Shown: piece by piece, positions 25,224-35,362 of the stretch | How the letters are laid out: the number at the start of each line of letters is the position of its first letter | Position numbering within the stretch: the stretch's first letter is position 1 | NCBI GenBank assembly: GCA_016720595.1 | Contig: JADKKI010000029.1 | Coordinates: forward strand, 62,001-126,000 | Direction of reading: 5' to 3' | From: Myxococcales bacterium | Lineage (GTDB): Bacteria; Myxococcota_A; Polyangia; Haliangiales; Haliangiaceae | DNA length: 64,000 nucleotides | Notes under the pieces: generated by a model | What the model was told of the DNA's origin: nothing | The model's input: only the letters and a program-made list of their open reading frames with translations | Databases searched by the model: none | Translations under genes and position numbers: made by a program

Positions 25224-26438
25224 TCAGGGCTTGGCGGGCGCTGAAGCGACCTCGACGAGGTCTCCGTCGAGGAGCGAGGGCACCGCGATCTTGATCACCC
25301 GCTCATCTCCCGTGAGCCCGCTGGCGATCTGCACCGTCGCTCCGACGTCTCGTTCGATCGTGATCGGGATGAACTTCACGTGGTTGGTGGCGTCGACGGT
25401 GGCGACCCGCACCCCCTGTGCATCGTTGTACAGGGCGGTCGCCGGCAGCTCGACGATCCGGTGAGGAACCGAGAGGGTGAGCGCGGCCTGGACGTACATG
25501 CCCGGCATCAGGGCTCCATCCGGGTTCGGCACCTGGATCTCGGTCATCATCGTGTGAAGCTCGGGATCGAGGGCACCGGCCGAGCGCGTGACCTTGCCGA
25601 CGAACGGCTTCCCAGCAAACTCGCGCACCGTGATCGTGGCGGGCGTGTCGGGACGAACGCTCGGAGCGATCGCCTGCGGCACGTCCACGAACACGCGCAC
25701 CGGATCGATCGCGACCACGGTGAACAGCGGCGTGGTCGCACCATCGCGCACGAGCGCGCCGCGATCGATCGAGCGGGTCGTGACGGTCCCGGCAAACGGG
25801 GCCACCACCCGTGAGAACTGCTGCAGATCGACGAGGCGGCGCACGTTCGCCTCCTGCGCGGCCACGTTGGACTTCGCCGAGGTCACCATGGCCTCGTCGG
25901 TGGCCGCCTGTGCTTGGGTCTGCTCGACCTGCGCCTTCGACACCAGCTGCTGATCCGCGAGGCCCGCGGTGCGCGTGCTGCTCGACTTCGAGTAGTCGCG
26001 CTGGGCCGTCGCCTGCGTGACCGCGGCGCGCGCCACCGCGAGCTGCGCACGCGCCTGGGAGAGCTGCGCATCGACCTCGGGGGTATCGATCTCGGCCAGC
26101 AGCTGCCCCGCCGTCACCTTGTCGCCGAGGTCGACCTTCCAGCTGCGCACGTAGCCGGTGACCCGCGCATAGATCTGCGTCTGTTCGAGGGGATGGACGG
26201 TGCCAGGCAGCGAGAGCGCGCGGTCACTCTTCAGCGTGGTGGCCGTGATCACCTCGACGCGGGTGGCCTTGGGCTCGCCGCTCACAACCGGCACCTCCCC
26301 GTGCGCCTTGCGCTGGCGGAGATACCCGAACGTGAAGGCACCACCGACGATCACGGCCACGACCACGAGCACCGTGAGCCGCGACGTCTTCCCGGCGGCG
26401 GGCAAGGGAAAGCCGAGGTCGTCGGGTTCGGTACTCAT
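25224..26438 (-). CDS. RND efflux periplasmic adaptor subunit (MFP/HlyD type)
   Basis: A 404-aa membrane-fusion protein. One N-terminal TM anchor (VLVVVAVIVGGAFTFGYL) is followed by the lipoyl/barrel region (LPGTVHPLEQTQIYARVTGY, VTAGQLLAEIDTPEVDAQL), a long alpha-helical hairpin rich in Ala/Gln, then the returning lipoyl strand (VVAPFAGTVTTRSID) and the membrane-proximal domain. It would bridge the RND pump to an outer-membrane channel. It overlaps the RND gene by 4 bp. No TolC-like gene is nearby. Confidence 0.94.
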   Translation of the reverse strand: MSTEPDDLGFPLPAAGKTSRLTVLVVVAVIVGGAFTFGYLRQRKAHGEVPVVSGEPKATRVEVITATTLKSDRALSLPGTVHPLEQTQIYARVTGYVRSWKVDLGDKVTAGQLLAEIDTPEVDAQLSQARAQLAVARAAVTQATAQRDYSKSSSTRTAGLADQQLVSKAQVEQTQAQAATDEAMVTSAKSNVAAQEANVRRLVDLQQFSRVVAPFAGTVTTRSIDRGALVRDGATTPLFTVVAIDPVRVFVDVPQAIAPSVRPDTPATITVREFAGKPFVGKVTRSAGALDPELHTMMTEIQVPNPDGALMPGMYVQAALTLSVPHRIVELPATALYNDAQGVRVATVDATNHVKFIPITIERDVGATVQIASGLTGDERVIKIAVPSLLDGDLVEVASAPAKP

Positions 26439-29400
26439 GGGGCAGCCTCCAGCTCACGGCGTGCTGGCGCCCGGCGGCGCAGCAGGCTGTACATCACGGG
26501 GACGAAGAACAAGGTGGTGATCGTGGCGACGCCGAGGCCGCCGATCACGGCGCGGCCGAGGGGAGCGTTCTGCTCGCCACCCTCGCCGATGCCGATCGCC
26601 ATCGGGACCATGCCGATGATCATCGCGAGGGCCGTCATCATCACGGGACGCAACCGGGTCATGCCCGCGGCGAGCGCGGCGCTGCGGGCGTCCCGCGTGG
26701 TCCGCTGCTCGTTCGCGAACGAGACCACGAGGATGGAGTTCGCGGTGGCCACGCCGACGCACATGATCGAGCCGATCAGCGCCGGCACCGAGAGCGTGGT
26801 CCCCGAGAGGAACAGCATCCACACGATGCCCGCGAGGGCGCCGGGCAGCGCCATCAGGATGATGAAGGGATCGAGCCACGACTGGAAGTTGACGACGATC
26901 AGCAGGTAGACGAGGAGGATCGCGAACACCAGGCCCGACGCCAGCCCACCGAACGAGCTCTCCATGCTCTCGGCCTGCCCCTTGATCGTGAACCTGACAC
27001 CGGGCGGGGCCTTGGCCTGAGCGGCCGCGACCGCCGCCCGCACGCCATCGCTGACCGAGCCGAGATCCGAGTCCTCCACGTTGGCGAGGATGTCGTACGT
27101 GCGCGCCACGTTGAAGTGGGTGATGTTCGCCGGACCGTACGTCCGCGTGATCGTCGAGAGGTTGCCCACCGTCTGCGGGCTACCGACGGCGTTGGAGATC
27201 GGCGTGGCCTGCAGCGCGGCGATCGAATCGATCGCGTACTGCGGGGTCTGCACGGATACAAGGTATTGCACGCCGCGCTTGTCCAACCAGTACGAGGGGG
27301 CGACCTGCCCGCTCGAGGCCAGCGAGACGAGGAGATCGCTCGCGACATCGCGCTCGGTGAGCCCGGCGCGCTGCGCCTGGGTCCGATCGATGTTGATCTT
27401 CAGCTGGGGGACGCGCGTGACCTGGCCGAGGTGCACGTCGGCGGCACCACGGACCTTGCGGATCTCGCCCGCGAGCTCCTGGGCGATCGCGAGGGTCTTG
27501 TCCTCGCCGCCGATCGGCCCCACCACCTGCACATCGAGCGGTGCCGCGAGGCCGAAGTTCAGGACCTGCGACGAGATGTCGGGCGCGAGGAAGAAGAACG
27601 TGGTGTCGGGGTGCGCGCGGCGGAGCACCACGCGCAGCGCGCGGAGATAGTCCTCGGTGGGCGCGTGGCCCGGCTTGAGCGCGATCAGCACCTGGCCATC
27701 CGCGGGCGAGATCAGCGCGCCCTCGCTGAGCGACAGGTTGATGCCCGAGTACGGCGTACCCATCACGTCGAGCATGGTCTCGATCTCGCCGGCGGGGATC
27801 ACCGAGCGGATCGTCCGCTGGATCGCCGCCATCTTCTTCTCGCTCTCCTCGAGGCGCGTGCCCGGCGCGCCGCGCACGTGGAGCTTGATCAGGCCGGCGT
27901 CGACGGAGGGAAAGAAGTCCCGGCCGATCATCGGGACCAGCGCCATCGAGCCGGCCACGAACACGGCGAACACCCCCACCACGAACGCGCGGTGCTGGAG
28001 AGACCATGCCAGCCAGCGGCCGTATCGGTCACGGAGCCGGCCGAACGCGCGATCGAATGCTGCGGAGAACTTGTTGGGCGCGTGCCCGCTCACCGCCTCG
28101 CGCGCGAGCAGGTAGTGCACCATCGTGGGCACCAGCGTCCGCGACAGCAGATACGACATCAGCATCGCGAACACCACGGCCAGCGCCATCGGCACGAACA
28201 GCGATCTCGCGGCTCCGGTGATGAACGCGATCGGCGCGAACACGATGCAGATGCACAGCGTGGACACGAAGGCGGGCACGGCGATCTGCTGGGCGCCATC
28301 GATGATCGCCTGCACGAACGGCTTCCGCTGGCCGATGTTGCGATGGATGTTCTCGATCGCGACCGTGGCGTCATCGACGAGGATGCCGACGGCGAGCGCC
28401 AGCCCGCCGAGGGTCATGACGTTGAGGGTCATCCCGAGCGCGTGCAGCACGATGATCGAGAACAGGATCGAGAGCGGGATGCTGATCACCACGGTCAGCG
28501 TGGAGCGCCAGCTGCCGAGGAAGATCAGGATCATCAACCCCGTGAGGATGGCAGCGATGATCGCCTCGTTGATCACCCCGGTGATCGAGGCGCGCACGAA
28601 CACGGACTGATCGAACAGCAGCTTGACCGAGAGCTTGCCCTGCGCCTCCTTGGGGAGCCGCTCGAGGGCCCGCGGCAGGGCCTCGCGCACGGCGTCGGTC
28701 ACGTCGAGCGTGGAGGCGTCGCCGTTCTTCAGGATCGACATCAGGATCGAGCGCCGGCCCTCGACGTGCACCATGCTGGTCTGCGGCATGCTGCCGTCGC
28801 GGACGCTCGCGACATCGCGGATGTAGATCGCGGTGCCGTTGACGGTCCGGATCGGGAGGTTGGCGAGCTCGTCGAGCGTCTCGGGCGAGGCGGAGACCAG
28901 GATCGGGTACTCGTTCCCGCCCATCTTCACGGTGCCAGACGGCAGGATCACGTTCTGCACCGCGAGCGCCGCCTGGACGTCACGTGGCGACAACCCTTGG
29001 CCGTGCAGGCGCTGCGGATCGATGTCGACCATGATCTGGCGCTGCTTCCCGCCGAACGGGAATGGGATCTGCGCCCCGGGGATCGTGGCCATCTCGGCGC
29101 GGATGTAGTTGATGCCGTAGTCGAACAGCTGCTGCTCGGAGAGCTGATCGCTCTCGATCGCGATCTGCATGATCGGCACGCTGGTCGCGCTGTACTGCAT
29201 GATCAGTGGTGGGATCGTGCCGGCGGGCATCGAGCGCACACTGCTCTGGGCGACCGCCGTGGTCTGCGCGATCGTCTTCGCGACATCCGTCCCGGGCTGC
29301 AGATACACCTTGATGATCGCGATGCCGGTGAGCGTCTGACTCTCGATGTGATCGATGTCGGCCACGATCGTGGTCAGGAAGCGCTCGAAGTTATTGACGA

Positions 29401-29587
29401 TGCGCTTCTCCATCTCCTCGGGGGCGAGCCCACCGTAGTTCCAGATCACGGACACGACCGGGATGTCGATCGACGGGAAGATGTCGGTCGGCGTCTTCTT
29501 GATCGAGTACGCGCCGCCGAGCGCGATCACCATCGCCATCACGACGAAGGTGTAGGGCCGGCGAAGGGCGGTACGGATCAGCCACAT
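26435..29587 (-). CDS. RND-family multidrug/solute efflux permease
   Basis: A ~1050-aa inner-membrane RND transporter (AcrB/MdtB class), proton-driven. TM1 is TFVVMAMVIALGGAYSI, followed by the FPSIDIPVVSVIW strand of the porter domain. TM4 carries the proton-relay pair in GILVDDATVAIENIHRN. The second repeat starts HRAFVVGVFAVFVAGSMAL with MIGRDFFPSVDAGL. I chose ATG 29587 (MWLIRTALRRPY) as it begins the conserved part; ATG 29632 would add 15 residues. First gene of the pump operon. Confidence 0.95.
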   Translation of the reverse strand: MWLIRTALRRPYTFVVMAMVIALGGAYSIKKTPTDIFPSIDIPVVSVIWNYGGLAPEEMEKRIVNNFERFLTTIVADIDHIESQTLTGIAIIKVYLQPGTDVAKTIAQTTAVAQSSVRSMPAGTIPPLIMQYSATSVPIMQIAIESDQLSEQQLFDYGINYIRAEMATIPGAQIPFPFGGKQRQIMVDIDPQRLHGQGLSPRDVQAALAVQNVILPSGTVKMGGNEYPILVSASPETLDELANLPIRTVNGTAIYIRDVASVRDGSMPQTSMVHVEGRRSILMSILKNGDASTLDVTDAVREALPRALERLPKEAQGKLSVKLLFDQSVFVRASITGVINEAIIAAILTGLMILIFLGSWRSTLTVVISIPLSILFSIIVLHALGMTLNVMTLGGLALAVGILVDDATVAIENIHRNIGQRKPFVQAIIDGAQQIAVPAFVSTLCICIVFAPIAFITGAARSLFVPMALAVVFAMLMSYLLSRTLVPTMVHYLLAREAVSGHAPNKFSAAFDRAFGRLRDRYGRWLAWSLQHRAFVVGVFAVFVAGSMALVPMIGRDFFPSVDAGLIKLHVRGAPGTRLEESEKKMAAIQRTIRSVIPAGEIETMLDVMGTPYSGINLSLSEGALISPADGQVLIALKPGHAPTEDYLRALRVVLRRAHPDTTFFFLAPDISSQVLNFGLAAPLDVQVVGPIGGEDKTLAIAQELAGEIRKVRGAADVHLGQVTRVPQLKINIDRTQAQRAGLTERDVASDLLVSLASSGQVAPSYWLDKRGVQYLVSVQTPQYAIDSIAALQATPISNAVGSPQTVGNLSTITRTYGPANITHFNVARTYDILANVEDSDLGSVSDGVRAAVAAAQAKAPPGVRFTIKGQAESMESSFGGLASGLVFAILLVYLLIVVNFQSWLDPFIILMALPGALAGIVWMLFLSGTTLSVPALIGSIMCVGVATANSILVVSFANEQRTTRDARSAALAAGMTRLRPVMMTALAMIIGMVPMAIGIGEGGEQNAPLGRAVIGGLGVATITTLFFVPVMYSLLRRRAPARRELEAAP

Positions 29588-29639
29588 CGGACGCGGCCCA
29601 GTGTGCCCTGACTTGGCCTCGTGTCCAGCCATGGAGGGT

Positions 29640-29654
29640 GGGACGCTGCGTCCC
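29640..29654. repeat. perfect palindrome GGGACGC-t-GCGTCCC
   Basis: Seven-bp arms around a single base, upstream of the RND start and 25 bp beyond the stop of the lipin-like gene. The position suits an operator for the efflux operon. Without a T-tract it is unlikely to be an intrinsic terminator. Confidence 0.5.
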
Positions 29655-29678
29655 GTTAACACTTCGTCGCAACCCCCG

Positions 29679-30719
29679 TCAGGGGAGCAAGTCGAGCGCC
29701 TCCGTGGCGAGCTCACCATACGTGGCGAACCCCGTGGCACGCCCGGCGGCGAGATCCGCCTCGAGCTCGTGGGCGAACTCGCTCGTCGACACGAAGATCC
29801 GGTCTCCCGTCAGACCGACCTCTCCATAGGCGGCGACGTCGGTCGCACGGTTCCCGATGCCGGCGGCGAGCACCAGGCCGGCGCCCGTGATGGTACCGAG
29901 CGCGGTGGCCTTGAATTCCACCGTGTCCCCGCCGGGGAGCGTCACGAACGACGCCGCGAGCATCATCGGGCCACGCGGGAAGCCCTGTGCGGCGAGCCAG
30001 GTGCGCGTGGCGTCGGTGTACTGCTGCCCGCGCGCGGTGACATAGATCGGCTGATAGCCGCGTGCCGCGAGCTGGGTGAACGCCGCCGCAGCGCCGGGCT
30101 GCACGGAGCTCTCGGAGCCGACCAGCACCGTCTTGACGAAGTCATTCTCCGCGCCGGTCAGCGTGCCGTCGACATCGGAGGCGAACAGGCGCGTCCCCGC
30201 CGGCGCGACGTACGCGAGGAACCGCGCCCCGGTGCGGTCACCCACGACGGAGGCATAGAGATCACGCATGCCCACCGCGAGTCGAGCGTCTCCCTCGAGC
30301 GCGAGGCTGAAGCGGCCCTCGCCGTCGCTGCGTGTGGTGCCGAGGTCGCGCCACGCGCCGGCGTCGCACGCGAACAGCTGGACGTCCTCGTCCTCGAGCG
30401 CCTTGTCGGCCATCGTGTACGACAGCGCTCCACGCAGGAGCTGGCGCGATGCGCTCGGCGTGGTGACGAGATCGAGCCCGCGATGCCGCGGACTGCCGAG
30501 GGCCGTGATCAGGGCGCTGGCCGTGTGCCGGAGCTCGCCAGGTGGTCCCGCATCGGGTGAGTTGACGCACGCGATGTCAGGAACGCCGAGGCTGCTCGTG
30601 CCCTCCCCCGGTGGATTGCCGTCGGGTCCACCGCCTGGCTGCGACGGATCACCCGACGAGCCGGTGGAGATCGAACATCCAGCGAGCAAGATCAGGAACA
30701 GGTGGTTCAACCGCGTCAT
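29679..30719 (-). CDS. lipin/LNS2-like HAD phosphatase lipoprotein
   Basis: A 346-aa lipoprotein (lipobox LLAGC, Cys15) with a Gly/Pro-rich linker. The C-terminal ~190 residues are LNS2/APP1-like: the HAD motif I FASDVDGTLTG supplies both catalytic Asp, and PIYVTARGQQYTDATRTWL is the motif II region typical of lipin-type phosphatidate phosphatases. The Lys of motif III may be VEFKATALG. Before it lies a beta domain (YTMADKALEDEDVQLF through SLALEG). A phosphatidate phosphatase or related outer-membrane-facing phosphatase is plausible. 174 bp separate it from the upstream propeller gene; I see no gene in that gap. Confidence 0.8.
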   Translation of the reverse strand: MTRLNHLFLILLAGCSISTGSSGDPSQPGGGPDGNPPGEGTSSLGVPDIACVNSPDAGPPGELRHTASALITALGSPRHRGLDLVTTPSASRQLLRGALSYTMADKALEDEDVQLFACDAGAWRDLGTTRSDGEGRFSLALEGDARLAVGMRDLYASVVGDRTGARFLAYVAPAGTRLFASDVDGTLTGAENDFVKTVLVGSESSVQPGAAAAFTQLAARGYQPIYVTARGQQYTDATRTWLAAQGFPRGPMMLAASFVTLPGGDTVEFKATALGTITGAGLVLAAGIGNRATDVAAYGEVGLTGDRIFVSTSEFAHELEADLAAGRATGFATYGELATEALDLLP

Positions 30720-30893
30720 CTGGAGACGAGGCTGCACATCGCGAACCAGCTCAGCGGGTGATCGGCTCCGGGCGGAGGTTTCTGAGGAGCGGAACCACCA
30801 CCAGGGAGAACGCGAGGACACTCAGCATGTCCCGGAGCTGGAGCAAGGCCCGCGCCCCGGCAACCCCGCGAGATCACGTGGGGGCTCCTCGGG

Positions 30894-32645
30894 TCAGCGG
30901 GTCCAGTAGCCAGGTCGGGAGACCAGACCCCGGCGGGTGGAGATGAACAGGGTGTCGCCGATCCGTGCCGCGGCCGTGGTGTCCTTGCCCGGCATGCGGT
31001 CGAGGGTCTGCCAGGTCGCCGAGGTCCCGTCGCCGATCCGGACGCCCTCCATGGTCGTGGCGAACAGCGCATCGCCGAGGAAGCGCAGGCCACCCGGATT
31101 GATCCAGCCGTCGCCGAGCGGCGTGGTGGTGACGCCGGCATCCGTCGGATCGAAGCGCGTCACGCCGCCCTTGTAGGTCCCGACCCAGATCGAGCGGTCA
31201 CGCGTGGCGATCGCCATGACCCAGTCATCGCGCAGGTGGCCGGTGGCCACCGAGTAGCGGGTCCACGCGGTGTCGTCCGCCTTGCCGCGGAACAGGCCGG
31301 TCGTCGTGCCGAGCCAGATCCAGCCGTCCGCATCTTCGGCCACGGCCCACACGTTCTTCGCCTCGAGGTTCTGCTTCGCACCGATGTGAAGCGGCCGGCC
31401 CTCGCCGACGATCGCCGCACCGGCCGAGGTGCCGACCAGGATCCGCCCATCGCGGAGCTTGGCGAGCGAGAGGATGCCGCGCGCCGGGAGGCCGTCTGCC
31501 TTGGTCAGCTGGCGCACGTTGGTGCCGTCGATCACCGTGAGGCCCGCCGCGGTCGCGACCCACAGCTTCGCTCCATCGACGAGCAGCGCGTTGATCCGGC
31601 GATCGAGCTTGGCGTGCTCGAACTTCTTCCAGACGCCCTGCTCGTAGCTCGCGAGGCCGTGATCGAACGTACCGACCCACAGCTTGTCGCCCGCCGCGGC
31701 GAGCGCCGAGACATCATTCGTGGGCGGGCCCGCAGCGGGTGCGGCGGCGACCCACGGGGCATCCGCCTTCGCGCGCAGCCACAGGCCTTCGAGCCCGCCC
31801 GCACAGGCCGCCCCACCGCGCTCGGTGATCGACTGCGCCATCGCGAGCCCCTTCGGCGCGCGCGCGACGTCGATCAACCGACCGCGATCGATCCGGACCA
31901 GGCCACCGCCGAACGTCGCGGCGACGATCGCGCCGTCGACCTTCGCGAGGTGGCGAACGTCGCCCCCGCCATAACCGCGGACCTGTGCGCCCTCGCGCGT
32001 GTACAGCCCCGCGGTGGTGCCGATCCACAAGGTCGCGCCATCGCCGTACAGCGCGGCGACCTCGTTCGCGCCCGCCTCGATCGAGGTGAGCTCGAAGGTG
32101 CCGTTCGCGAGCCGGTACAGCCCGTTTGCCGTGCCCGCCCACAGCGCGCCGTCGGCGACCGCGAGCGAAGACACGCGCGCTCGCGCGGCGGGGTTGTTGC
32201 CGCCCTTCCACCGCAGCTCGGTCGAGCCGCGCGCGCCGAGCTTGCGCACGCCACCCTCCCAGGTCGCGGCGTACAGCGCGCCATCGAACGCGACGACCTC
32301 CCGCACGGACTTCGTCTCGGCGGTGCGGGTGACGGCGAGCTTGGTGCCGTCGAGCGTCACCACCGCCGCACCCGCCTCGGTCCCGATCCACAACGCATCG
32401 CCGACGGCGGAGATCCCATCGATCCGGGTGCCCGGCAGGCCATCGACCGCGGTCCATACCGCGCGGACAGCTCCACGCGCATTGAACCGGACCAGCCCGC
32501 CGCCCGTCCCGACCAGGAAGTCCCCACCGTCGAGCGGGTGACACGCGCGCACCTCCGAGAGGTCCGTCTGGACCGTGGGTGCTGCACTCGCGAGCGACGC
32601 CCTGGCGACGCCCACCGCAACCACCATGCGCGCGGCCACCTTCAC
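30894..32645 (-). CDS. exported beta-propeller protein (two-component-propeller repeats)
   Basis: A 583-aa secreted protein. The signal peptide ends SLASAAP. About twelve ~42-residue repeats of the 'Reg_prop' kind follow, with the recurrent core GDALWIGTEAGAAVV, GATLWIGTTAGLYTRE, DGWIWLGTTTGLFRG. In Bacteroides-type hybrid kinases these repeats form periplasmic propeller sensors; here they stand alone with no kinase. The start overlaps the VIT-vWA stop by 4 bp, so it is the third gene of a coupled operon and probably forms a complex with the other two products. Confidence 0.9.
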   Translation of the reverse strand: MKVAARMVVAVGVARASLASAAPTVQTDLSEVRACHPLDGGDFLVGTGGGLVRFNARGAVRAVWTAVDGLPGTRIDGISAVGDALWIGTEAGAAVVTLDGTKLAVTRTAETKSVREVVAFDGALYAATWEGGVRKLGARGSTELRWKGGNNPAARARVSSLAVADGALWAGTANGLYRLANGTFELTSIEAGANEVAALYGDGATLWIGTTAGLYTREGAQVRGYGGGDVRHLAKVDGAIVAATFGGGLVRIDRGRLIDVARAPKGLAMAQSITERGGAACAGGLEGLWLRAKADAPWVAAAPAAGPPTNDVSALAAAGDKLWVGTFDHGLASYEQGVWKKFEHAKLDRRINALLVDGAKLWVATAAGLTVIDGTNVRQLTKADGLPARGILSLAKLRDGRILVGTSAGAAIVGEGRPLHIGAKQNLEAKNVWAVAEDADGWIWLGTTTGLFRGKADDTAWTRYSVATGHLRDDWVMAIATRDRSIWVGTYKGGVTRFDPTDAGVTTTPLGDGWINPGGLRFLGDALFATTMEGVRIGDGTSATWQTLDRMPGKDTTAAARIGDTLFISTRRGLVSRPGYWTR

Positions 32646-35362
32646 TGGATCACCAGCTCCGACGTCGACTGGTTGAGCGCCGGGTCACGGGCGACGACCC
32701 GGAGCGTGGCCGGAGCGGCCAGCGTGGTCGTGTCCCAGTGGCCCTCGAACTTGCCCCATGCGGTCTGCGTCAGCCGCAGGATCGAACCATCGGGGAGCAG
32801 CACCTCGACGCGGTCCGCATCCTTGCGCGCACCATTCGCCTGCTGGCGCGCCACGAGCTTGTAGCCGGTGGCGTCCTTGGTGACGGTGACCTTGACCGCC
32901 GGTGCCTTGGTATCGACGGTGTACGGGAGCTTGAGCACCTCGAGCCGCCCATCGGCGTGCGTGATCGTCACGCGCACCGAGTACTCGCCATCGGCCGTCG
33001 CCTGGTCGATCAGGAACCGCACCATCCAGGCCGCGGCGTCGTCATCCCACACCGCGAGCTTGGTCTCGCCGAACGGGAAGCTGACCACCACCGAGCGCGC
33101 ATCCTGCGGCGCCGGGATCTTGATCTCCGGATCGCCGGGCTGGATCTCGTCGGGTGACAGGCTCGCCTGCCGCGCACCGAGGGTATCGAGATCGCCGCCG
33201 GTCACCTGCGGTGCCTGCGCGACCTGCTGCGCCTGGGCCTGCGCCTCGGCGTTCTTCCGCTCGATCTGGAACCGCTGATACGCCTCGTCGTTCTCGAGAA
33301 CCAGGAGCGAGGTGTACTTGCTCATCACGCCGAGATCCGTGGACAGCTTGACGATGTCCTCCTTCGGCGCGTCGCTCGCCTCCATCATCGCGAGCTGCTG
33401 GCGCCCCCAGCGCTGGGCGACCCGGTCGGTCGCGACCGCGGGCGTCAGCGTGATCTCCTCGGTGTGAACGCGGCCACCGAGCTTGCCGGTCAAGCGCACG
33501 CTCGGCGGCATCGGCTGATCGATCGCCGTCTTCATCACCGCGACGAGCTCGTCGCCCGCGAACACCGTCGCAGCGGTGGACGGGAACATGATCGCGCCGG
33601 CGGGCCCGGTCACGCGCGCCTCCGTGAGCCGCGGGGCATCGGCGTGCGTCGCCGCGAGGGCGAACCGCCGCTCGTCGAGCTGGCTCTTCACGATCATCGC
33701 GCGGCCACCGGTGCGGCCCGAGAGCTCGGACCACAGCGACGTGGTCGCACCCTTGCCGATCAGCGCGGCCTCGATCGGCGCGTTCAGCTTGTCGGCGAGC
33801 TTCGCCAGCTCCTCCGGGCGCTGCTCGCCCCAGGTCGGGATGCCGTCGCCGACATAGATCACCTCGTTCGGTGCGCGCTCGATCAGGGCGTGCAGCGCCG
33901 CGCCGAGATCGCTCGCGCCATCCGGCTCGATCGCCTCGATGTGAGCGACCGCCTTCGCGATCGCCTCGGGCGTGGGAGCCACGTAGTCCTGCGAGCTCGC
34001 GGACACCTCGACATCGCTGGCGAGCACCACGAACGAGTCCTCGGGAGATAGCTCGCGGAGCGTGGTCTGGAGCAGCTCCAGAGCCTGCGCGCGGCCCTCG
34101 AGCGAGCTGCGCGAGGTGTCGAACACCACCGCGACCTTCTTTGGCGCGCTGACGCCCGGCATGGTCGCCGCCGTGCCGAGGTTCGGGGTGATCCGGATCG
34201 CCGTGTAGATGCCGTCCTTGCGCTGTTCACGCATGATCGCCGGGACCTTCGCGGCCGCGACCGGGACGATCAGATCGATGCCCTGCGCCACGTTGCGCTG
34301 CGACATCGCGACCTGGCCATCGATCTTCACCGTGACCGAGCCGATCGCGCCGCGATCGGGGGCGGACAGCGAGTAGCCGTACTCCCAGCCGGAGCCGGCG
34401 TGCGACATCGGCGTCACGTAGCGGATCACGACCTTCTTGTCGGCGGACGCCTCGAGGGGGAACACCCGCAGCTTGAACCAGTTGCCTTCCTCCCACTCGA
34501 GGAGGGCCGGATCGAGCATCTCGTCGACGATCTTCTCGTAGACGGCGCGCGCCTTCTCGCGCTCGACGATCTCGCCCTCGACGAGCTTGCCATCGATCTC
34601 CAGGGCGAGGCCGATCAGCATCGCGCCCTCGGGGACCGGGAACCGGAACGTCCCTTCGCGGCGCTCCGCCGCGCTGTTGTGGAACACGTGCGTGACCTCG
34701 GTGACCGCGAGATCACCGGCGGTCTTGACGTCGACGTCCACGCTCTTCAGCTCCAGCGGCTCCATCCGATCCTTGGTGACGCGCGCCTCCATCCGGCCGA
34801 CACCTGCACCGGTGTCGGCGGTCTGCATCGCGAGGCTCCAGTCCGCGGCCTGCGGACGAGCACCCGTGGGGCGAACCTCGGCGCGCTCCTTGGCGCCGCC
34901 ATCCACGAGCACGTCGCCCGTGACGATCACCTCACCGCCCTCGGTGTCGATGTACGCGCTGACGCTCGCGCCGTGGCGGAGCCGGGCGCGACCTTCGAGC
35001 ACGGCGACATGGACGCCGCTGCCATCCTGGCTCACCAGCACGCGGGTGCCGGCGCGGAGATAGAGGAGCGGTGCGGTCGCCGCATCGCCGAGCGCGACGA
35101 TCGAGCCGCGGCGCTCGGCCTTGACCTCACGCACGCCGGTGAACGAGGCGCCCTCGGCGAGCGGCATCCACTCGCCTGCGGCCGAGGTCTTCACGGCGAG
35201 CTCGCCGCGCACGGTGATCGCCGACAGCGGCAACGCCAGCGGGCTGCGCTCGGCGGCCACGGCGATCATGCCCTTGCCCTGCGTCTCGTCGGCGCGCTTG
35301 GCGGGCGCACCGCACGAGAGGATCAGCGTCGATGCGAGGAGTGCTCCCTGATACTTCATCAC
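32642..35362 (-). CDS. VIT and vWA domain lipoprotein
   Basis: A 906-aa lipoprotein (LILSC lipobox) . An N-terminal FecR-like beta region (residues about 60-165: VSQDGSGVHVAVLEGRARL) precedes the VIT domain (about 190-330: VTEVTHVFHNSAAERREGTF, FPVPEGAMLIGLALEIDGKL, EREKARAVYEKIVDE), as in inter-alpha-trypsin inhibitor heavy chains. The vWA domain follows (VAVVFDTSRSSLEGRA, MIDAS DxSxS present). The last ~130 residues are Ig-like/DUF2135-like strands. Metal-dependent adhesion at the cell surface is the likely role. Start and stop overlap both neighbours by 4 bp. Confidence 0.9.
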   Translation of the reverse strand: MMKYQGALLASTLILSCGAPAKRADETQGKGMIAVAAERSPLALPLSAITVRGELAVKTSAAGEWMPLAEGASFTGVREVKAERRGSIVALGDAATAPLLYLRAGTRVLVSQDGSGVHVAVLEGRARLRHGASVSAYIDTEGGEVIVTGDVLVDGGAKERAEVRPTGARPQAADWSLAMQTADTGAGVGRMEARVTKDRMEPLELKSVDVDVKTAGDLAVTEVTHVFHNSAAERREGTFRFPVPEGAMLIGLALEIDGKLVEGEIVEREKARAVYEKIVDEMLDPALLEWEEGNWFKLRVFPLEASADKKVVIRYVTPMSHAGSGWEYGYSLSAPDRGAIGSVTVKIDGQVAMSQRNVAQGIDLIVPVAAAKVPAIMREQRKDGIYTAIRITPNLGTAATMPGVSAPKKVAVVFDTSRSSLEGRAQALELLQTTLRELSPEDSFVVLASDVEVSASSQDYVAPTPEAIAKAVAHIEAIEPDGASDLGAALHALIERAPNEVIYVGDGIPTWGEQRPEELAKLADKLNAPIEAALIGKGATTSLWSELSGRTGGRAMIVKSQLDERRFALAATHADAPRLTEARVTGPAGAIMFPSTAATVFAGDELVAVMKTAIDQPMPPSVRLTGKLGGRVHTEEITLTPAVATDRVAQRWGRQQLAMMEASDAPKEDIVKLSTDLGVMSKYTSLLVLENDEAYQRFQIERKNAEAQAQAQQVAQAPQVTGGDLDTLGARQASLSPDEIQPGDPEIKIPAPQDARSVVVSFPFGETKLAVWDDDAAAWMVRFLIDQATADGEYSVRVTITHADGRLEVLKLPYTVDTKAPAVKVTVTKDATGYKLVARQQANGARKDADRVEVLLPDGSILRLTQTAWGKFEGHWDTTTLAAPATLRVVARDPALNQSTSELVIQ

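Noticed and set aside
27116..29611. A long open frame (about 830 codons) on the plus strand opposite the RND permease
   Set aside because: It is antisense to a clear RND gene and rich in Arg, His and Asp, the usual product of a high-GC shadow frame.
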